DNA of 43,242 bases from Akkermansiaceae bacterium (lineage in GTDB: Bacteria > Verrucomicrobiota > Verrucomicrobiia > Verrucomicrobiales > Akkermansiaceae). The stretch spans positions 1 to 43,242 of the forward strand of contig CAIKDP010000389.1 in the NCBI GenBank assembly GCA_903826205.1, in the 5' to 3' direction. Of this stretch, positions 33,953 to 41,817 are shown in pieces. A program made the position numbers and the translations under genes. Position 1 is the first letter of the stretch; the number at the start of each line of letters is the position of its first letter. A model generated the notes under the pieces. It saw only the letters and a list, made by a program, of their open reading frames with translations, ran no database searches and had not been told where the DNA came from.

Positions 33953-35287
33953 TCACACTTGCCACGGCGCGCGCATCGCACGCGTGCGCAAGCGGTTGGC
34001 CTCGGCGTCGCCGGCAAACTCTTCTCTAACCGGATCCCAGGTCAGGTCGCGTTTGAGGTCCAGGCAGATGTCCATGATCAGGTTGGTGGTCATGGTGCGG
34101 TGCGCCACCACGGCGCTGGTCACCGGCGTGCGGCGGGTCCTGACGCAGTTGAGGAAATCCCGCAAATGATTGAGCGGGCGCTGGGTCCGGGTGGTGTAAT
34201 CCTGCAATAATTTTTTGGACTCGCGCAACAGTTGCGGTGACGAAACGTCCGGCTTCTCATAGCCGTCGGCAGTGGCCACCCAGCCATCCGTGCCCTCATA
34301 TTTGACCCCGCAGGAACCCCGCCAACCGTCGCAGCGGGCCACCAGCTTGACGCCATTGGCAAAATGCACCGTCATCCCGGCACCTTTCAAATCCTTGGGA
34401 AATTCATAGGTCACCGGTGAGGTGTCGGCCAACCCGAGGGCAAGCTGGCATTGCAGGATCGTGTGGGACCCCCACTGCGGAATGCCGCCGGCAAAATCAT
34501 ATTGAGTGTACCAACCGGGCGTCGGCCACGGGCCGAGAAACTTGCGATTGTAGGGGCGCCACGGGCTCGGCCCGAGCCACAGGTCCCAATCCAACACTTC
34601 CTTGGCAGGTTCGGGTTCGGGCGGCAACACCGCATTGACGCGCGGCCATTCGGGCAGATAGCCGAGGTGGGCATAGACGGTGTGGACTTTGCCGAGCTGG
34701 CCGAGCCGCGCCAATTCGCCCGCGATAATGAAATTCGCCTCACTCGCGCGCTGGGCACCGGTCTGGAACACGCGCCCGTAACGTTGGGTGGCGGCCACCA
34801 GTGCCTGGCCTTGGGCGATGGTGAGCGCACCGGGCTTTTCGCAATAGACATCCTTGCCGGCCTGCATGGATAGAATCGATGCCGGGGTGTGCCAGCGGTC
34901 GCCGGTGGCGATGAGCATGGCATCGATGTCAGTCCGCTCGGCCAACAATTCGCGCATGTCCACGTAGGCCGCGCAGTCCTTGTTGTTATACTTGCCGTTG
35001 ACGGCGTTTTTGGCGTTTTCACGGTTGCGTTGCTGCACGTCGCAGACGGCGACGAACTGCACGTCGGCCTCACCTAACAGCCATCCGAGATCGCCGGACC
35101 CGCGGCCGCCCAGGCCGATGGCGCCCATCACGATGCGCTCGCTCGGCGCCACCGCGCCGCCGCGGCCCAGCGCCGAAGCCGGAATGATGTTAGGAACCGC
35201 AAAGGCGGTGCTGGCGGCAAGGCTGCGCGTGAGGAACTGGCGCCGGCTCAGCGGCGTGCCCGACATCGGAAGTTGGGTTGGGTGCAT
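33953..35287 (-). CDS. Gfo/Idh/MocA family oxidoreductase with Tat signal, copy 1
   Basis: The 444-residue protein carries a twin-arginine signal (LSRRQFLTRSLAAS) and then PNIIPASALGRGG, a hallmark of this exported group. The Rossmann start is GAIGLGGRGS. The family EKP motif is in GKDVYCEKPGALT, and the substrate-binding domain follows (GGIPQWGSHTI, with the conserved His). Enzymes of this group use NAD(P) to oxidise or reduce sugars, often at C3. ATG 35287 is chosen because it gives a normal Tat leader; a TTG at 35326 is possible. A second paralogue lies two genes upstream at 37317-38642, sharing the signal and PASALGRGGAVAPSERIVM. Export with a bound cofactor fits Tat. Confidence 0.9.
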   Translation of the reverse strand: MHPTQLPMSGTPLSRRQFLTRSLAASTAFAVPNIIPASALGRGGAVAPSERIVMGAIGLGGRGSGDLGWLLGEADVQFVAVCDVQQRNRENAKNAVNGKYNNKDCAAYVDMRELLAERTDIDAMLIATGDRWHTPASILSMQAGKDVYCEKPGALTIAQGQALVAATQRYGRVFQTGAQRASEANFIIAGELARLGQLGKVHTVYAHLGYLPEWPRVNAVLPPEPEPAKEVLDWDLWLGPSPWRPYNRKFLGPWPTPGWYTQYDFAGGIPQWGSHTILQCQLALGLADTSPVTYEFPKDLKGAGMTVHFANGVKLVARCDGWRGSCGVKYEGTDGWVATADGYEKPDVSSPQLLRESKKLLQDYTTRTQRPLNHLRDFLNCVRTRRTPVTSAVVAHRTMTTNLIMDICLDLKRDLTWDPVREEFAGDAEANRLRTRAMRAPWQV

Positions 35288-35331
35288 GGCGAGGGTTGGT
35301 TGCAAGTTGGCTTGTGCGGAGGACAAGACTC

Positions 35332-37287
35332 CTACTTTTCAGTTTCCATCGCCTTCAACAATTCCTGCGCGCGCTTGACGACGGCGGGATTGTCGGCGGC
35401 GGCGATGACCCCTTTTTCAAGGGCGGCTCTGGTGATGGCGACATGTTGGTTTGGCGCGCGCTTTTCGGCAATCGCCATGACGGTGGCCACGGCTTCACGT
35501 TTCACGGCAGGCTCATCCAGATACGCCACGATCAGGTTCAGGGATTCGGCGTTGGTTAGATTGGAGAGTGCCGCCAGCAACAACAGTTTTTCCTCATTGC
35601 GCTGGATCATGGGCGCGGCCTCACGGCAGATGGCCAGCTTCGCGTCCGCCGCCATGTCCTTGCGTGCCGCCATGCCCAGATAGCCGCGCAGGCTCAGGAT
35701 CTTGTCCACCGGCGTGGTGGAGGTCTTGGCCAGCTCCAGCAGCACGGGTGCGGCATCGGCGGTCTTCCACTCGCTGATGGCCCGGATGGCCGCGGTGTGG
35801 ACATCCTTGTTAGAATCCGCCACGGCGCCGCGCACCGCCTTGAGCGCGTCGGCACCACCGGCCACCCGCAGGGTATTGAGCAACGCCTGTTTTGCCTCGG
35901 GAGAGGCCTTGGCCAGGGCCGCGATAAGCTGTGGCACGCATGCCTGCGCTTGCTTGGCATCCCCGCAAATGGAGGCAAGTGCTTTCTCAAGCGCGCTGAT
36001 TTCCGCGGCGTTGGTGGCTTTGACGAGTTTGTCGAGCAAGCCGGCCAGTTCGGCCTCGCCGGCCAGCTCCGCATAACTCCTGACGGCGGCCGATTTCACC
36101 TCCGCATTCTTGTCGTCCATGAGCTTGAGGATCTGCGGCACCGCGGTGACGATCCGCCGTTGGCGCGCCATGTCCAACATTTTCAACTGCAGCGCGGGGT
36201 CCGGCGCATCCAACATCTTGACCACACTCGCGTCCACGGCGGCACCCGGCATGCCGGACAGGCCGGTGGCTGCCGCTTGCGCGACCTCCGCGTCAGGGTC
36301 CTTGAGCAACTCGATCAACGGCGCAGCGGCACCCGCATCGCCAATCTCGGTGAGCGCACGGATCGCGGCTACGCGCGCCGCCTTGTCCCCGGCCTTGGCC
36401 AGAACTAACAAGGATGGCAGGGCCGCGGCGTCGCCGCGCTTGCCCAGCACATTGCACAGCATGAGCTGGCGGTCGGCGGCCACCTTGCCCAGCTCGGCAG
36501 CCAGCAGCTTCGACGTCTCTTTCATTTTCATTTCAATGGCGATGCGCTCGGCGGCCGTCACCAGGCCGGGGTCGGCACTGCGGAAGGCCTCTAACAACAA
36601 GGCCAGACCGCCCTCCTTCCGCGCGAGGATGGCGCCACGCCAGGCACCCGCCAGCACCTGGTGCGGGGCCTGCGGCAATTTGCGCAGCGCGTCATAGATG
36701 GCGATGGCCTGGTCCTCCGTCTGCGCTTTGTTTGAGAGTGCCTCGGCACAACGGAAGAGTCCCTCACAAAGGGCCAGCTGGTTAGGCCCGGAGGTCCCGG
36801 CCAGTGCGGCCGACAAGGCTTTTGCGGCCGCGGCTGTGCCGATCTTGCCCAAGGCGCGCGCGGCGGCCTGCATGACCTCGGCGTCGGAATCCTTGAGGAG
36901 TCCGGCCAGGGCGACCACTGCCTTTTCATCGTGGCGCACGCCGATGCTGCCGATCACGCCCACCAGCAGGCGCCCCTTGAGCTTGCCGAGCGCGTTGCGC
37001 AGCGCCTCATCCGCCGCCGGTCCCGGCACCGTCTCCAAGCCGTAGCGCGCCATGTGGGCCAGCTTTTCATCGGCCAGCATGGCGGCCAGCGCGGGCACGG
37101 AGTCCGTGGTGCCGATGCGGGCGAGTTCGCGGCAGGCGTCGGCCTTGGCATTGAATTCCGCGGCGGATTGCAGCACGGCGATAAGTTTGGCCTCCTGCTC
37201 CTTGGCCGGGGTTTGCCCGAAGGATGGAGAAACGCCACTGCAAAACATCGCGGCAATGAGCGTGAGTTTGATTTTTGATAGTTGCAT
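35332..37287 (-). CDS. secreted HEAT-repeat protein
   Basis: The 651-residue protein starts with a signal peptide (MQLSKIKLTLIAAMFCSGVSPSFG). It consists of about fifteen to seventeen HEAT-like repeats of roughly 32-37 residues. Examples are DSVPALAAMLADEKLAHMAR, DAEVMQAAARALGKIGTAA and DAGAAAPLIELLKDPDAEV, each with the Pro/Asp-Ala-Val/Ala pattern. HEAT arrays are binding scaffolds, so it probably forms a periplasmic or extracellular platform. It lies between the two Tat-exported oxidoreductases in one operon, so partnership with them is possible. The open frame runs to 37845 and overlaps the upstream gene, but ATG 37287 begins the signal peptide. No catalytic motif was seen. Confidence 0.82.
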   Translation of the reverse strand: MQLSKIKLTLIAAMFCSGVSPSFGQTPAKEQEAKLIAVLQSAAEFNAKADACRELARIGTTDSVPALAAMLADEKLAHMARYGLETVPGPAADEALRNALGKLKGRLLVGVIGSIGVRHDEKAVVALAGLLKDSDAEVMQAAARALGKIGTAAAAKALSAALAGTSGPNQLALCEGLFRCAEALSNKAQTEDQAIAIYDALRKLPQAPHQVLAGAWRGAILARKEGGLALLLEAFRSADPGLVTAAERIAIEMKMKETSKLLAAELGKVAADRQLMLCNVLGKRGDAAALPSLLVLAKAGDKAARVAAIRALTEIGDAGAAAPLIELLKDPDAEVAQAAATGLSGMPGAAVDASVVKMLDAPDPALQLKMLDMARQRRIVTAVPQILKLMDDKNAEVKSAAVRSYAELAGEAELAGLLDKLVKATNAAEISALEKALASICGDAKQAQACVPQLIAALAKASPEAKQALLNTLRVAGGADALKAVRGAVADSNKDVHTAAIRAISEWKTADAAPVLLELAKTSTTPVDKILSLRGYLGMAARKDMAADAKLAICREAAPMIQRNEEKLLLLAALSNLTNAESLNLIVAYLDEPAVKREAVATVMAIAEKRAPNQHVAITRAALEKGVIAAADNPAVVKRAQELLKAMETEK

Positions 37288-37316
37288 GATCGTGGGGGTT
37301 GTGTCTGTAAAATTAG

Positions 37317-38642
37317 TTAGATGATCCATGGTTCGCGCATGGCGCGCGAGCGCAGGCGGTTGGCTTCCGCGTCGTTGATGAACTCCTCCTTGACGGGGTC
37401 GTATTTCATGTCGCGCTTGAGCCACATGCAGATGTTGGCCGCATGCACGGCGGACATCGAGCGGTGCATGACCTCGGCATTGGCCACGGTCTGGCGGCGC
37501 GTTCGCATGCAATTGAAGAAATCGCGCACGTGGTTCATCGGCCGTTGCGTGCGGGCCATGTATTCGCCCACCACTTTCTTGAAATCGGCGAGCAAGGCGG
37601 GCGATGACGCCTCCGCTTTGGTATAATCGTCGGCCGCGCCAACCCAGCCTTCCGGGCCTTCGAAGCGCTCGCCACATGAGCCGTGCCAGTATTTGTTGCC
37701 GCGGGACAAGACCATCTTCACACCGCTGGCAAACGTGGTCACCATGCCGTCGCCGGTCGGGTTGTCCACATATTTGTAATCGACCGGCGAGGTGTCCAAC
37801 GCATCGATGCCCGCCTGCGCCTGGGCAAAGGTATGGGCACCCCATTCGCCAATGCAGCTGGTGTGGAAATCGTAGTAGCCGCGCCAGCCGCCGCTCACAT
37901 AACTTGGATCATAGGGGCGCCACGGACAGGGGCCGAGCCAGGCGTCCCAATCCACAACCTCCTTGTCAGGTTCGGGTTGCCCCGGCTTTCTATCATAACT
38001 CATGATGGCCGCATCCCACGGCGCGATGTGCGCATAGGCGGTGTGCACCTTGCCGAGCCGCCCGGAGCGCGCGGTCTCGATGGCAAACACATGATTGGCC
38101 TCGCTGAGCCGTTGGGTTCCCGTCTGGTAAACCCGGCCGTATTTGCGCGCGGTCTCCACCACCGCCTGACCCTCGGCAATCGTCATGCTCGACGGCTTTT
38201 CGGAATACACATCCTTGCCGGCGCGCATGGCCAGGATGGAGGCCAGCGCGTGCCAATGGTCGCCGGTGGCGATCAACACCCCGTCGATATCCGTCCGCTC
38301 CGCCAGGAACTCACGGATGTCCCGGTGCATCGTGCAATCCTTGGTGCCATATTTGTTGTCAATGGTCTGTTTGACGGCCTCGCGGCGCACTTTGCGCACG
38401 TCGCAGATGGCGACAAACTGGACATCGGGCTCACCCATCATCCAGTTCATGTCATGACTGCCACGGCCGCCGATGCCGATGCCGGCCATGACGATGCGCT
38501 CGCTGGGAGCCACCGCCCCGCCCCTGCCCAGCGCCGAAGCGGGGATGATGCACGGGATGGCAAACACGCTGCTGGCCGCCGCGCTTCGTTGCAGGAACTG
38601 CCGGCGCGATAGGGTGGTCTTTACGGGCGGATCGTGGCTCAT
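37317..38642 (-). CDS. Gfo/Idh/MocA family oxidoreductase with Tat signal, copy 2
   Basis: The 441-residue protein has a Tat signal (LSRRQFLQRSAAASS), then PCIIPASALGRGG and the Rossmann loop GIGIGGRGSHD. The EKP motif is in GKDVYSEKPSSMT, and a conserved His follows in CIGEWGAHTFAQ. It is clearly paralogous to copy 1 across its length, including DWDAWLGPCPWRPY and the end EEFINDAEANRLRSRAM. The Arg-rich, Tat-dependent leader and the common C-terminal domain indicate export after cofactor binding. ATG 38642 is preferred; upstream in-frame codons to 38831 overlap the discoidin gene. The stop TAA lies in a CTAAC motif. Substrate specificity cannot be read from sequence. Confidence 0.9.
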   Translation of the reverse strand: MSHDPPVKTTLSRRQFLQRSAAASSVFAIPCIIPASALGRGGAVAPSERIVMAGIGIGGRGSHDMNWMMGEPDVQFVAICDVRKVRREAVKQTIDNKYGTKDCTMHRDIREFLAERTDIDGVLIATGDHWHALASILAMRAGKDVYSEKPSSMTIAEGQAVVETARKYGRVYQTGTQRLSEANHVFAIETARSGRLGKVHTAYAHIAPWDAAIMSYDRKPGQPEPDKEVVDWDAWLGPCPWRPYDPSYVSGGWRGYYDFHTSCIGEWGAHTFAQAQAGIDALDTSPVDYKYVDNPTGDGMVTTFASGVKMVLSRGNKYWHGSCGERFEGPEGWVGAADDYTKAEASSPALLADFKKVVGEYMARTQRPMNHVRDFFNCMRTRRQTVANAEVMHRSMSAVHAANICMWLKRDMKYDPVKEEFINDAEANRLRSRAMREPWII

Positions 38643-38721
38643 GGATTGCTTGGTGTGGGGCTGGTTATCATTCCGGGGTGGCACCATGGCCACCTTGTCT
38701 AACATATCTGGCGGCCTGCCT

Positions 38722-39435
38722 TCATTCCAAGGCTTTGCCGTATACCTCGGCTTCGATGTAATGGTTGGCGTCGTTGGAAGTGTTGCCGTTGCTGTAGAGG
38801 CGGACGTATCGGCCCTTGGCGCCCTTGCCATCGATCAGCTTGCCCTCATAGGTCTCGATGAATTCCTTGTCCTTGCCCGCTCCCAGGCCCGACGAGTTGT
38901 CATCGTCGTTATTGAACACGGTGACCACCCCGCTGATGAAGTCCGCATCTTCCGCGACCTGCACGACCACGTCCCGATAGACGCGCGCATCCTGATGGTA
39001 ATGCCAAACAACGATGGCCGCCAACTGCGCCGGTTTCCCCAGATCGATCTGCACGTATTGCTTGCCCGGACTGAGTTCGACGATGCTGCCGTCGCCACCT
39101 TCCTTGTCCTTGTCGGTGAGCAACTCCAGGCTGCCGATGATCGGGGCCTGATCACTGCTGCTGACTTTCCTGCCCGCGGACAGCAGGGTGGTGCCGGCGG
39201 GAACCTGATAGAGCGGGCGCTTGCCGGGGAGCGGCTTTTCCAGATTGGTGGACTTGATGTTTTTGGGGGTGCCGACGAACAAGGGCTTGGGCAGTTGGAT
39301 TTCCAACGCTTGCGTGCCCGGACTGGCCGTGGGCGTCAACGCCGCAGGGGAGTCGCCGGCGGCGGCGGGCAGGCTGAAGGCCAGGCCGAGTGCGGCGCCG
39401 GTGGCCAGGATGCAGGGGTGACGGAGTGGTTTCAT
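38722..39435 (-). CDS. secreted discoidin-like (F5/8 type C or galactose-binding fold) protein
   Basis: The 237-residue protein has a signal peptide (MKPLRHPCILATGAALGLAFSLPAAAG) and a Pro/Ala linker. The domain after about residue 85 has the look of a galactose-binding beta-sandwich: VQIDLGKPAQLAAIVVWHYH, VYRDVVVQVAEDADF, KGRYVRLYSNGNTSNDANHYIEAEVYG. The D-L-G-x-x-x-x-L and RYVRLYS elements are classic F5/8 type C features. It probably binds carbohydrate in the periplasm or outside. It lies 35 bp after the DUF1080 gene and 79 bp before a Gfo/Idh/MocA gene. ATG 39435 is preferred because it opens the signal peptide. Confidence 0.75.
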   Translation of the reverse strand: MKPLRHPCILATGAALGLAFSLPAAAGDSPAALTPTASPGTQALEIQLPKPLFVGTPKNIKSTNLEKPLPGKRPLYQVPAGTTLLSAGRKVSSSDQAPIIGSLELLTDKDKEGGDGSIVELSPGKQYVQIDLGKPAQLAAIVVWHYHQDARVYRDVVVQVAEDADFISGVVTVFNNDDDNSSGLGAGKDKEFIETYEGKLIDGKGAKGRYVRLYSNGNTSNDANHYIEAEVYGKALE

Positions 39436-39470
39436 GGGTGCTGCGGGTGACTTGGCGTGGAACATGGCAA

Positions 39471-40190
39471 TCATGGCAAGGGCTTGAGCCGCAAATCCTT
39501 GAATTGGACCATCATCGGCGCCCCGGCATGGAGCTGGAGGGCAAGGGTGGTTCCGTTAGGCCCCTTGGTGCTCTCATTCATCACGTCCACCATCTGGACG
39601 CCGTTGACCCAGATTTGGATCTGCGGGCCTTTGGCCAGCAGGCGGAAATCGCTCCACTCGGTGGGTTTGATCGCGGCCATGATCTGCGCCTTGTCGCCGG
39701 CGCTGCCGTTGGGCTCGGCCTTCACGCCGTTGCCGGCACCATCCTTGAGCACCAACTTCTGTCCCAGCTGGGCGCAGCGGCCGACACCCCGCTCGTCATA
39801 CAAGGTGCCATAGATGCTCGGTTGCACCGCAAGGTCAGCCTGCAGGCCGCCCACGATCCACTTGGCGGGCTCCACCACCACGCTGCGGAATTGGATGCCG
39901 GAATTGCCAAAATTGTTATCCGGGGTGGTGGTGAACTTGATTTTGCAGTTGAGCTCGAAATCGGTCGCGGCGCCTTTCCAGATGAGGAAGGTGTTGTTTT
40001 TGGCCGGGACTTCCTTGGTGGTTTGGCCGGTAATGCAGCCATCCTTGACCGACCACAATTGGCTGTCGCCCTCCCAACCGGTCAGGTCCTTGCCATTGAA
40101 GAGGGTTTGTTCCTGCGCGCTGGCCGCGCCGCAGCACAGCGCCAGAACCCATATCGCCGGCGCCTGCTTCAATAATTTCATCGTTTTCAT
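39471..40190 (-). CDS. DUF1080 (3-keto-disaccharide hydrolase-like) secreted protein
   Basis: This 239-residue protein has a signal peptide (MKTMKLLKQAPAIWVLALCCGAASA) and a domain of the DUF1080 family, a concanavalin-like jelly roll. It opens QTLFNGKDLTGWEGD, then SVKDGCITGQTT, FLIWKG, FELNCKIKF, NSGIQFRS and ends MVQFKDLRLKPL. Some DUF1080 members hydrolyse 3-keto-disaccharides made by Gfo/Idh-type enzymes. It is first in the operon, followed by a discoidin-like protein, two Tat oxidoreductases and an isomerase. The ATG at 40190 is chosen; another ATG is three codons later. No clear promoter was found in the 270 bp upstream. Confidence 0.88.
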   Translation of the reverse strand: MKTMKLLKQAPAIWVLALCCGAASAQEQTLFNGKDLTGWEGDSQLWSVKDGCITGQTTKEVPAKNNTFLIWKGAATDFELNCKIKFTTTPDNNFGNSGIQFRSVVVEPAKWIVGGLQADLAVQPSIYGTLYDERGVGRCAQLGQKLVLKDGAGNGVKAEPNGSAGDKAQIMAAIKPTEWSDFRLLAKGPQIQIWVNGVQMVDVMNESTKGPNGTTLALQLHAGAPMMVQFKDLRLKPLP

Positions 40191-40381
40191 TGTTGTCTGT
40201 GGGTTGCTTGGTTGGATCACCAAATTCAGGCATCATGCCGCCATGGCGCGGATGCCGCTGGCGATCCTTCTGATTGCGACGCTCCATTACCGCGATTGCG
40301 CCTCCAATGTTTCACATTTTCTCAGGTGCGTCACACGCAGGCGGCAAACCGGCTCCGCGGCAAGCCCCTCGCCTTAAGGAG

Positions 40382-40401
40382 CGGGGACATTCCTGTCCTC
40401 G
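40382..40401. repeat. intergenic hairpin with G-T wobble
   Basis: CGGGGACA and TGTCCTCG enclose TTCC, giving eight pairs with one G-T wobble. It lies between the DUF1080 operon start and the end of the metallopeptidase gene, close to the palindrome at 40437. It may be part of a composite intergenic repeat. Confidence 0.45.
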
Positions 40402-40436
40402 TCTGCTCTTTGTCCCGCCGCTATCAAGAAACGGCA

Positions 40437-40450
40437 GGCAGGCGCCTGCC
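40437..40450 (-). repeat. 14-bp perfect palindrome after the metallopeptidase gene
   Basis: GGCAGGCGCCTGCC is a perfect palindrome 13 bp beyond the metallopeptidase stop, in the 270-bp intergenic spacer. It could form a short GC stem that acts as a terminator for the minus-strand gene, but there is no T-run. Confidence 0.4.
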
Positions 40451-40463
40451 CCCACCAGACTGG

Positions 40464-41648
40464 CTACTGCTCCTTGGACGCGGCCTTGGCTGGATACTTG
40501 TCATGCAGGCGCTGCCAATAGTCCTTCCAATATCCGTCGTAGTAATCCTGGGCCGCCAGATCAATGTGTTCGAGTTTGGCAACCGTGGGGGCGGTGGCCG
40601 GATCGTAACCCGCGAGGTGCCCGCTGCCCGCCCGGAGGCGCGGTGAGACGAAACGCCAGCCGTTATCGCCCAGCACATCCGCAATGAGTTTGGCCAACTC
40701 CGCATCGTAGGCCTTTAACTGGTCGCGGGCGTGAATGTGGTTGTGATCGTGGTCGTTGGTGCGGCATGTGTCGTACCATGCCTGCACCCCTTCCGCCCAG
40801 TACTCCGCGGCATTGAGCGCCCAGTAGGTCGGCTTCGGCCCGCCAAACACGATGAGCACCTTGTCATCCCGCGTGACCTTCACATCCGCCCGGCCGGGCT
40901 TGCCATTGACGAGAATGTCGCCGCCGTCCAGGCATTGCGTTAGAAAGGCGGGGGGCTGCGCGGGGAATGCCTTGACCAGCGAGTCCAGCAAACTAACCGG
41001 ATCCACGCTGGTCACCCGCCGGAACTTCTGTGCGGCATAGCCGTCGTTGTAGAGGCCCTTGTCCTTGGCATGTTGGAACGCGGCGTTGAGGCGTTCGTGG
41101 AGTGTTTTGTCGAAGCCGACGCCATCTATCACGTGAGCGAATTCATGAATGAGGATGCTTTCCTGATCCATTCCCCCCTTATACTCCATGACGTCCTCCT
41201 CGGCGAACAGGAAGGTGGGGCGATCCTCTTTGGTGGTGAGCTGGCCCCGGTTGCGCCAATTGTAGAAGTCGCGCTCCTTGCCGGTCTTGTCGGTGGCAAA
41301 TTGTGGCAGGTCGGAGACCAATTCGGCGTGGCCGACGAGCACGCACAACACCTTTGTGTCGCGGATGCGTTGCGCGACCGCGGGTGTGAGCTGGCCCATG
41401 ACCTTCTCCAACAGATAGGCAGCCTCCAGGTGAACGACGTCCGGGACTTTTTCCGAGGTGACGATGAGGATATTCTGAGCCAGCGTGCCCTTCTTGTAGA
41501 AACCCGCGTCTAGTTTGTACTCCGCGGCTTGTTCGGCGCTCACGGGTTTGACTTGGTATGCGGCCGCACGCACGGCCGCGCCGGCAAGCATCATCCAAAC
41601 GCTGAGCAGGCCGAGCGCGGAATTTCGGGTGGCTTTGAGGTATCGCAT
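40464..41648 (-). CDS. secreted HExxH metallopeptidase-like protein
   Basis: The 394-residue protein has an N-terminal hydrophobic segment (residues 11-30) that probably serves as a signal peptide. The active-site motif is ILIHEFAHVIDGVGFD, with HEFAH at 168-172. A downstream AEYWAEGVQAWYD (Glu282 and Glu286) is the probable third zinc ligand, which resembles the lethal-factor-like gluzincin arrangement. The function is probably a secreted zinc peptidase, but no substrate or family name is certain. The ATG at 41648 is preferred because it begins the signal peptide; the frame extends to 41855. Neighbours are a palindrome downstream and an orphan membrane gene upstream on the same strand. Confidence 0.75.
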   Translation of the reverse strand: MRYLKATRNSALGLLSVWMMLAGAAVRAAAYQVKPVSAEQAAEYKLDAGFYKKGTLAQNILIVTSEKVPDVVHLEAAYLLEKVMGQLTPAVAQRIRDTKVLCVLVGHAELVSDLPQFATDKTGKERDFYNWRNRGQLTTKEDRPTFLFAEEDVMEYKGGMDQESILIHEFAHVIDGVGFDKTLHERLNAAFQHAKDKGLYNDGYAAQKFRRVTSVDPVSLLDSLVKAFPAQPPAFLTQCLDGGDILVNGKPGRADVKVTRDDKVLIVFGGPKPTYWALNAAEYWAEGVQAWYDTCRTNDHDHNHIHARDQLKAYDAELAKLIADVLGDNGWRFVSPRLRAGSGHLAGYDPATAPTVAKLEHIDLAAQDYYDGYWKDYWQRLHDKYPAKAASKEQ

Positions 41649-41817
41649 GACATTGATTCGGTTAGGGTGCTGCCGCGCGGTGAGAAGGGCGGCAGCTGAC
41701 GCGGCACATTGCTCCGCGGCACTCTGGGCCGGGCCGCTCGCGTTGTCCAGCAACCCATGCCACAAAGTTTCATGGGATGACCGGCGGCCATCAGCGCCTT
41801 GGGACCGTTCCAGTGAT

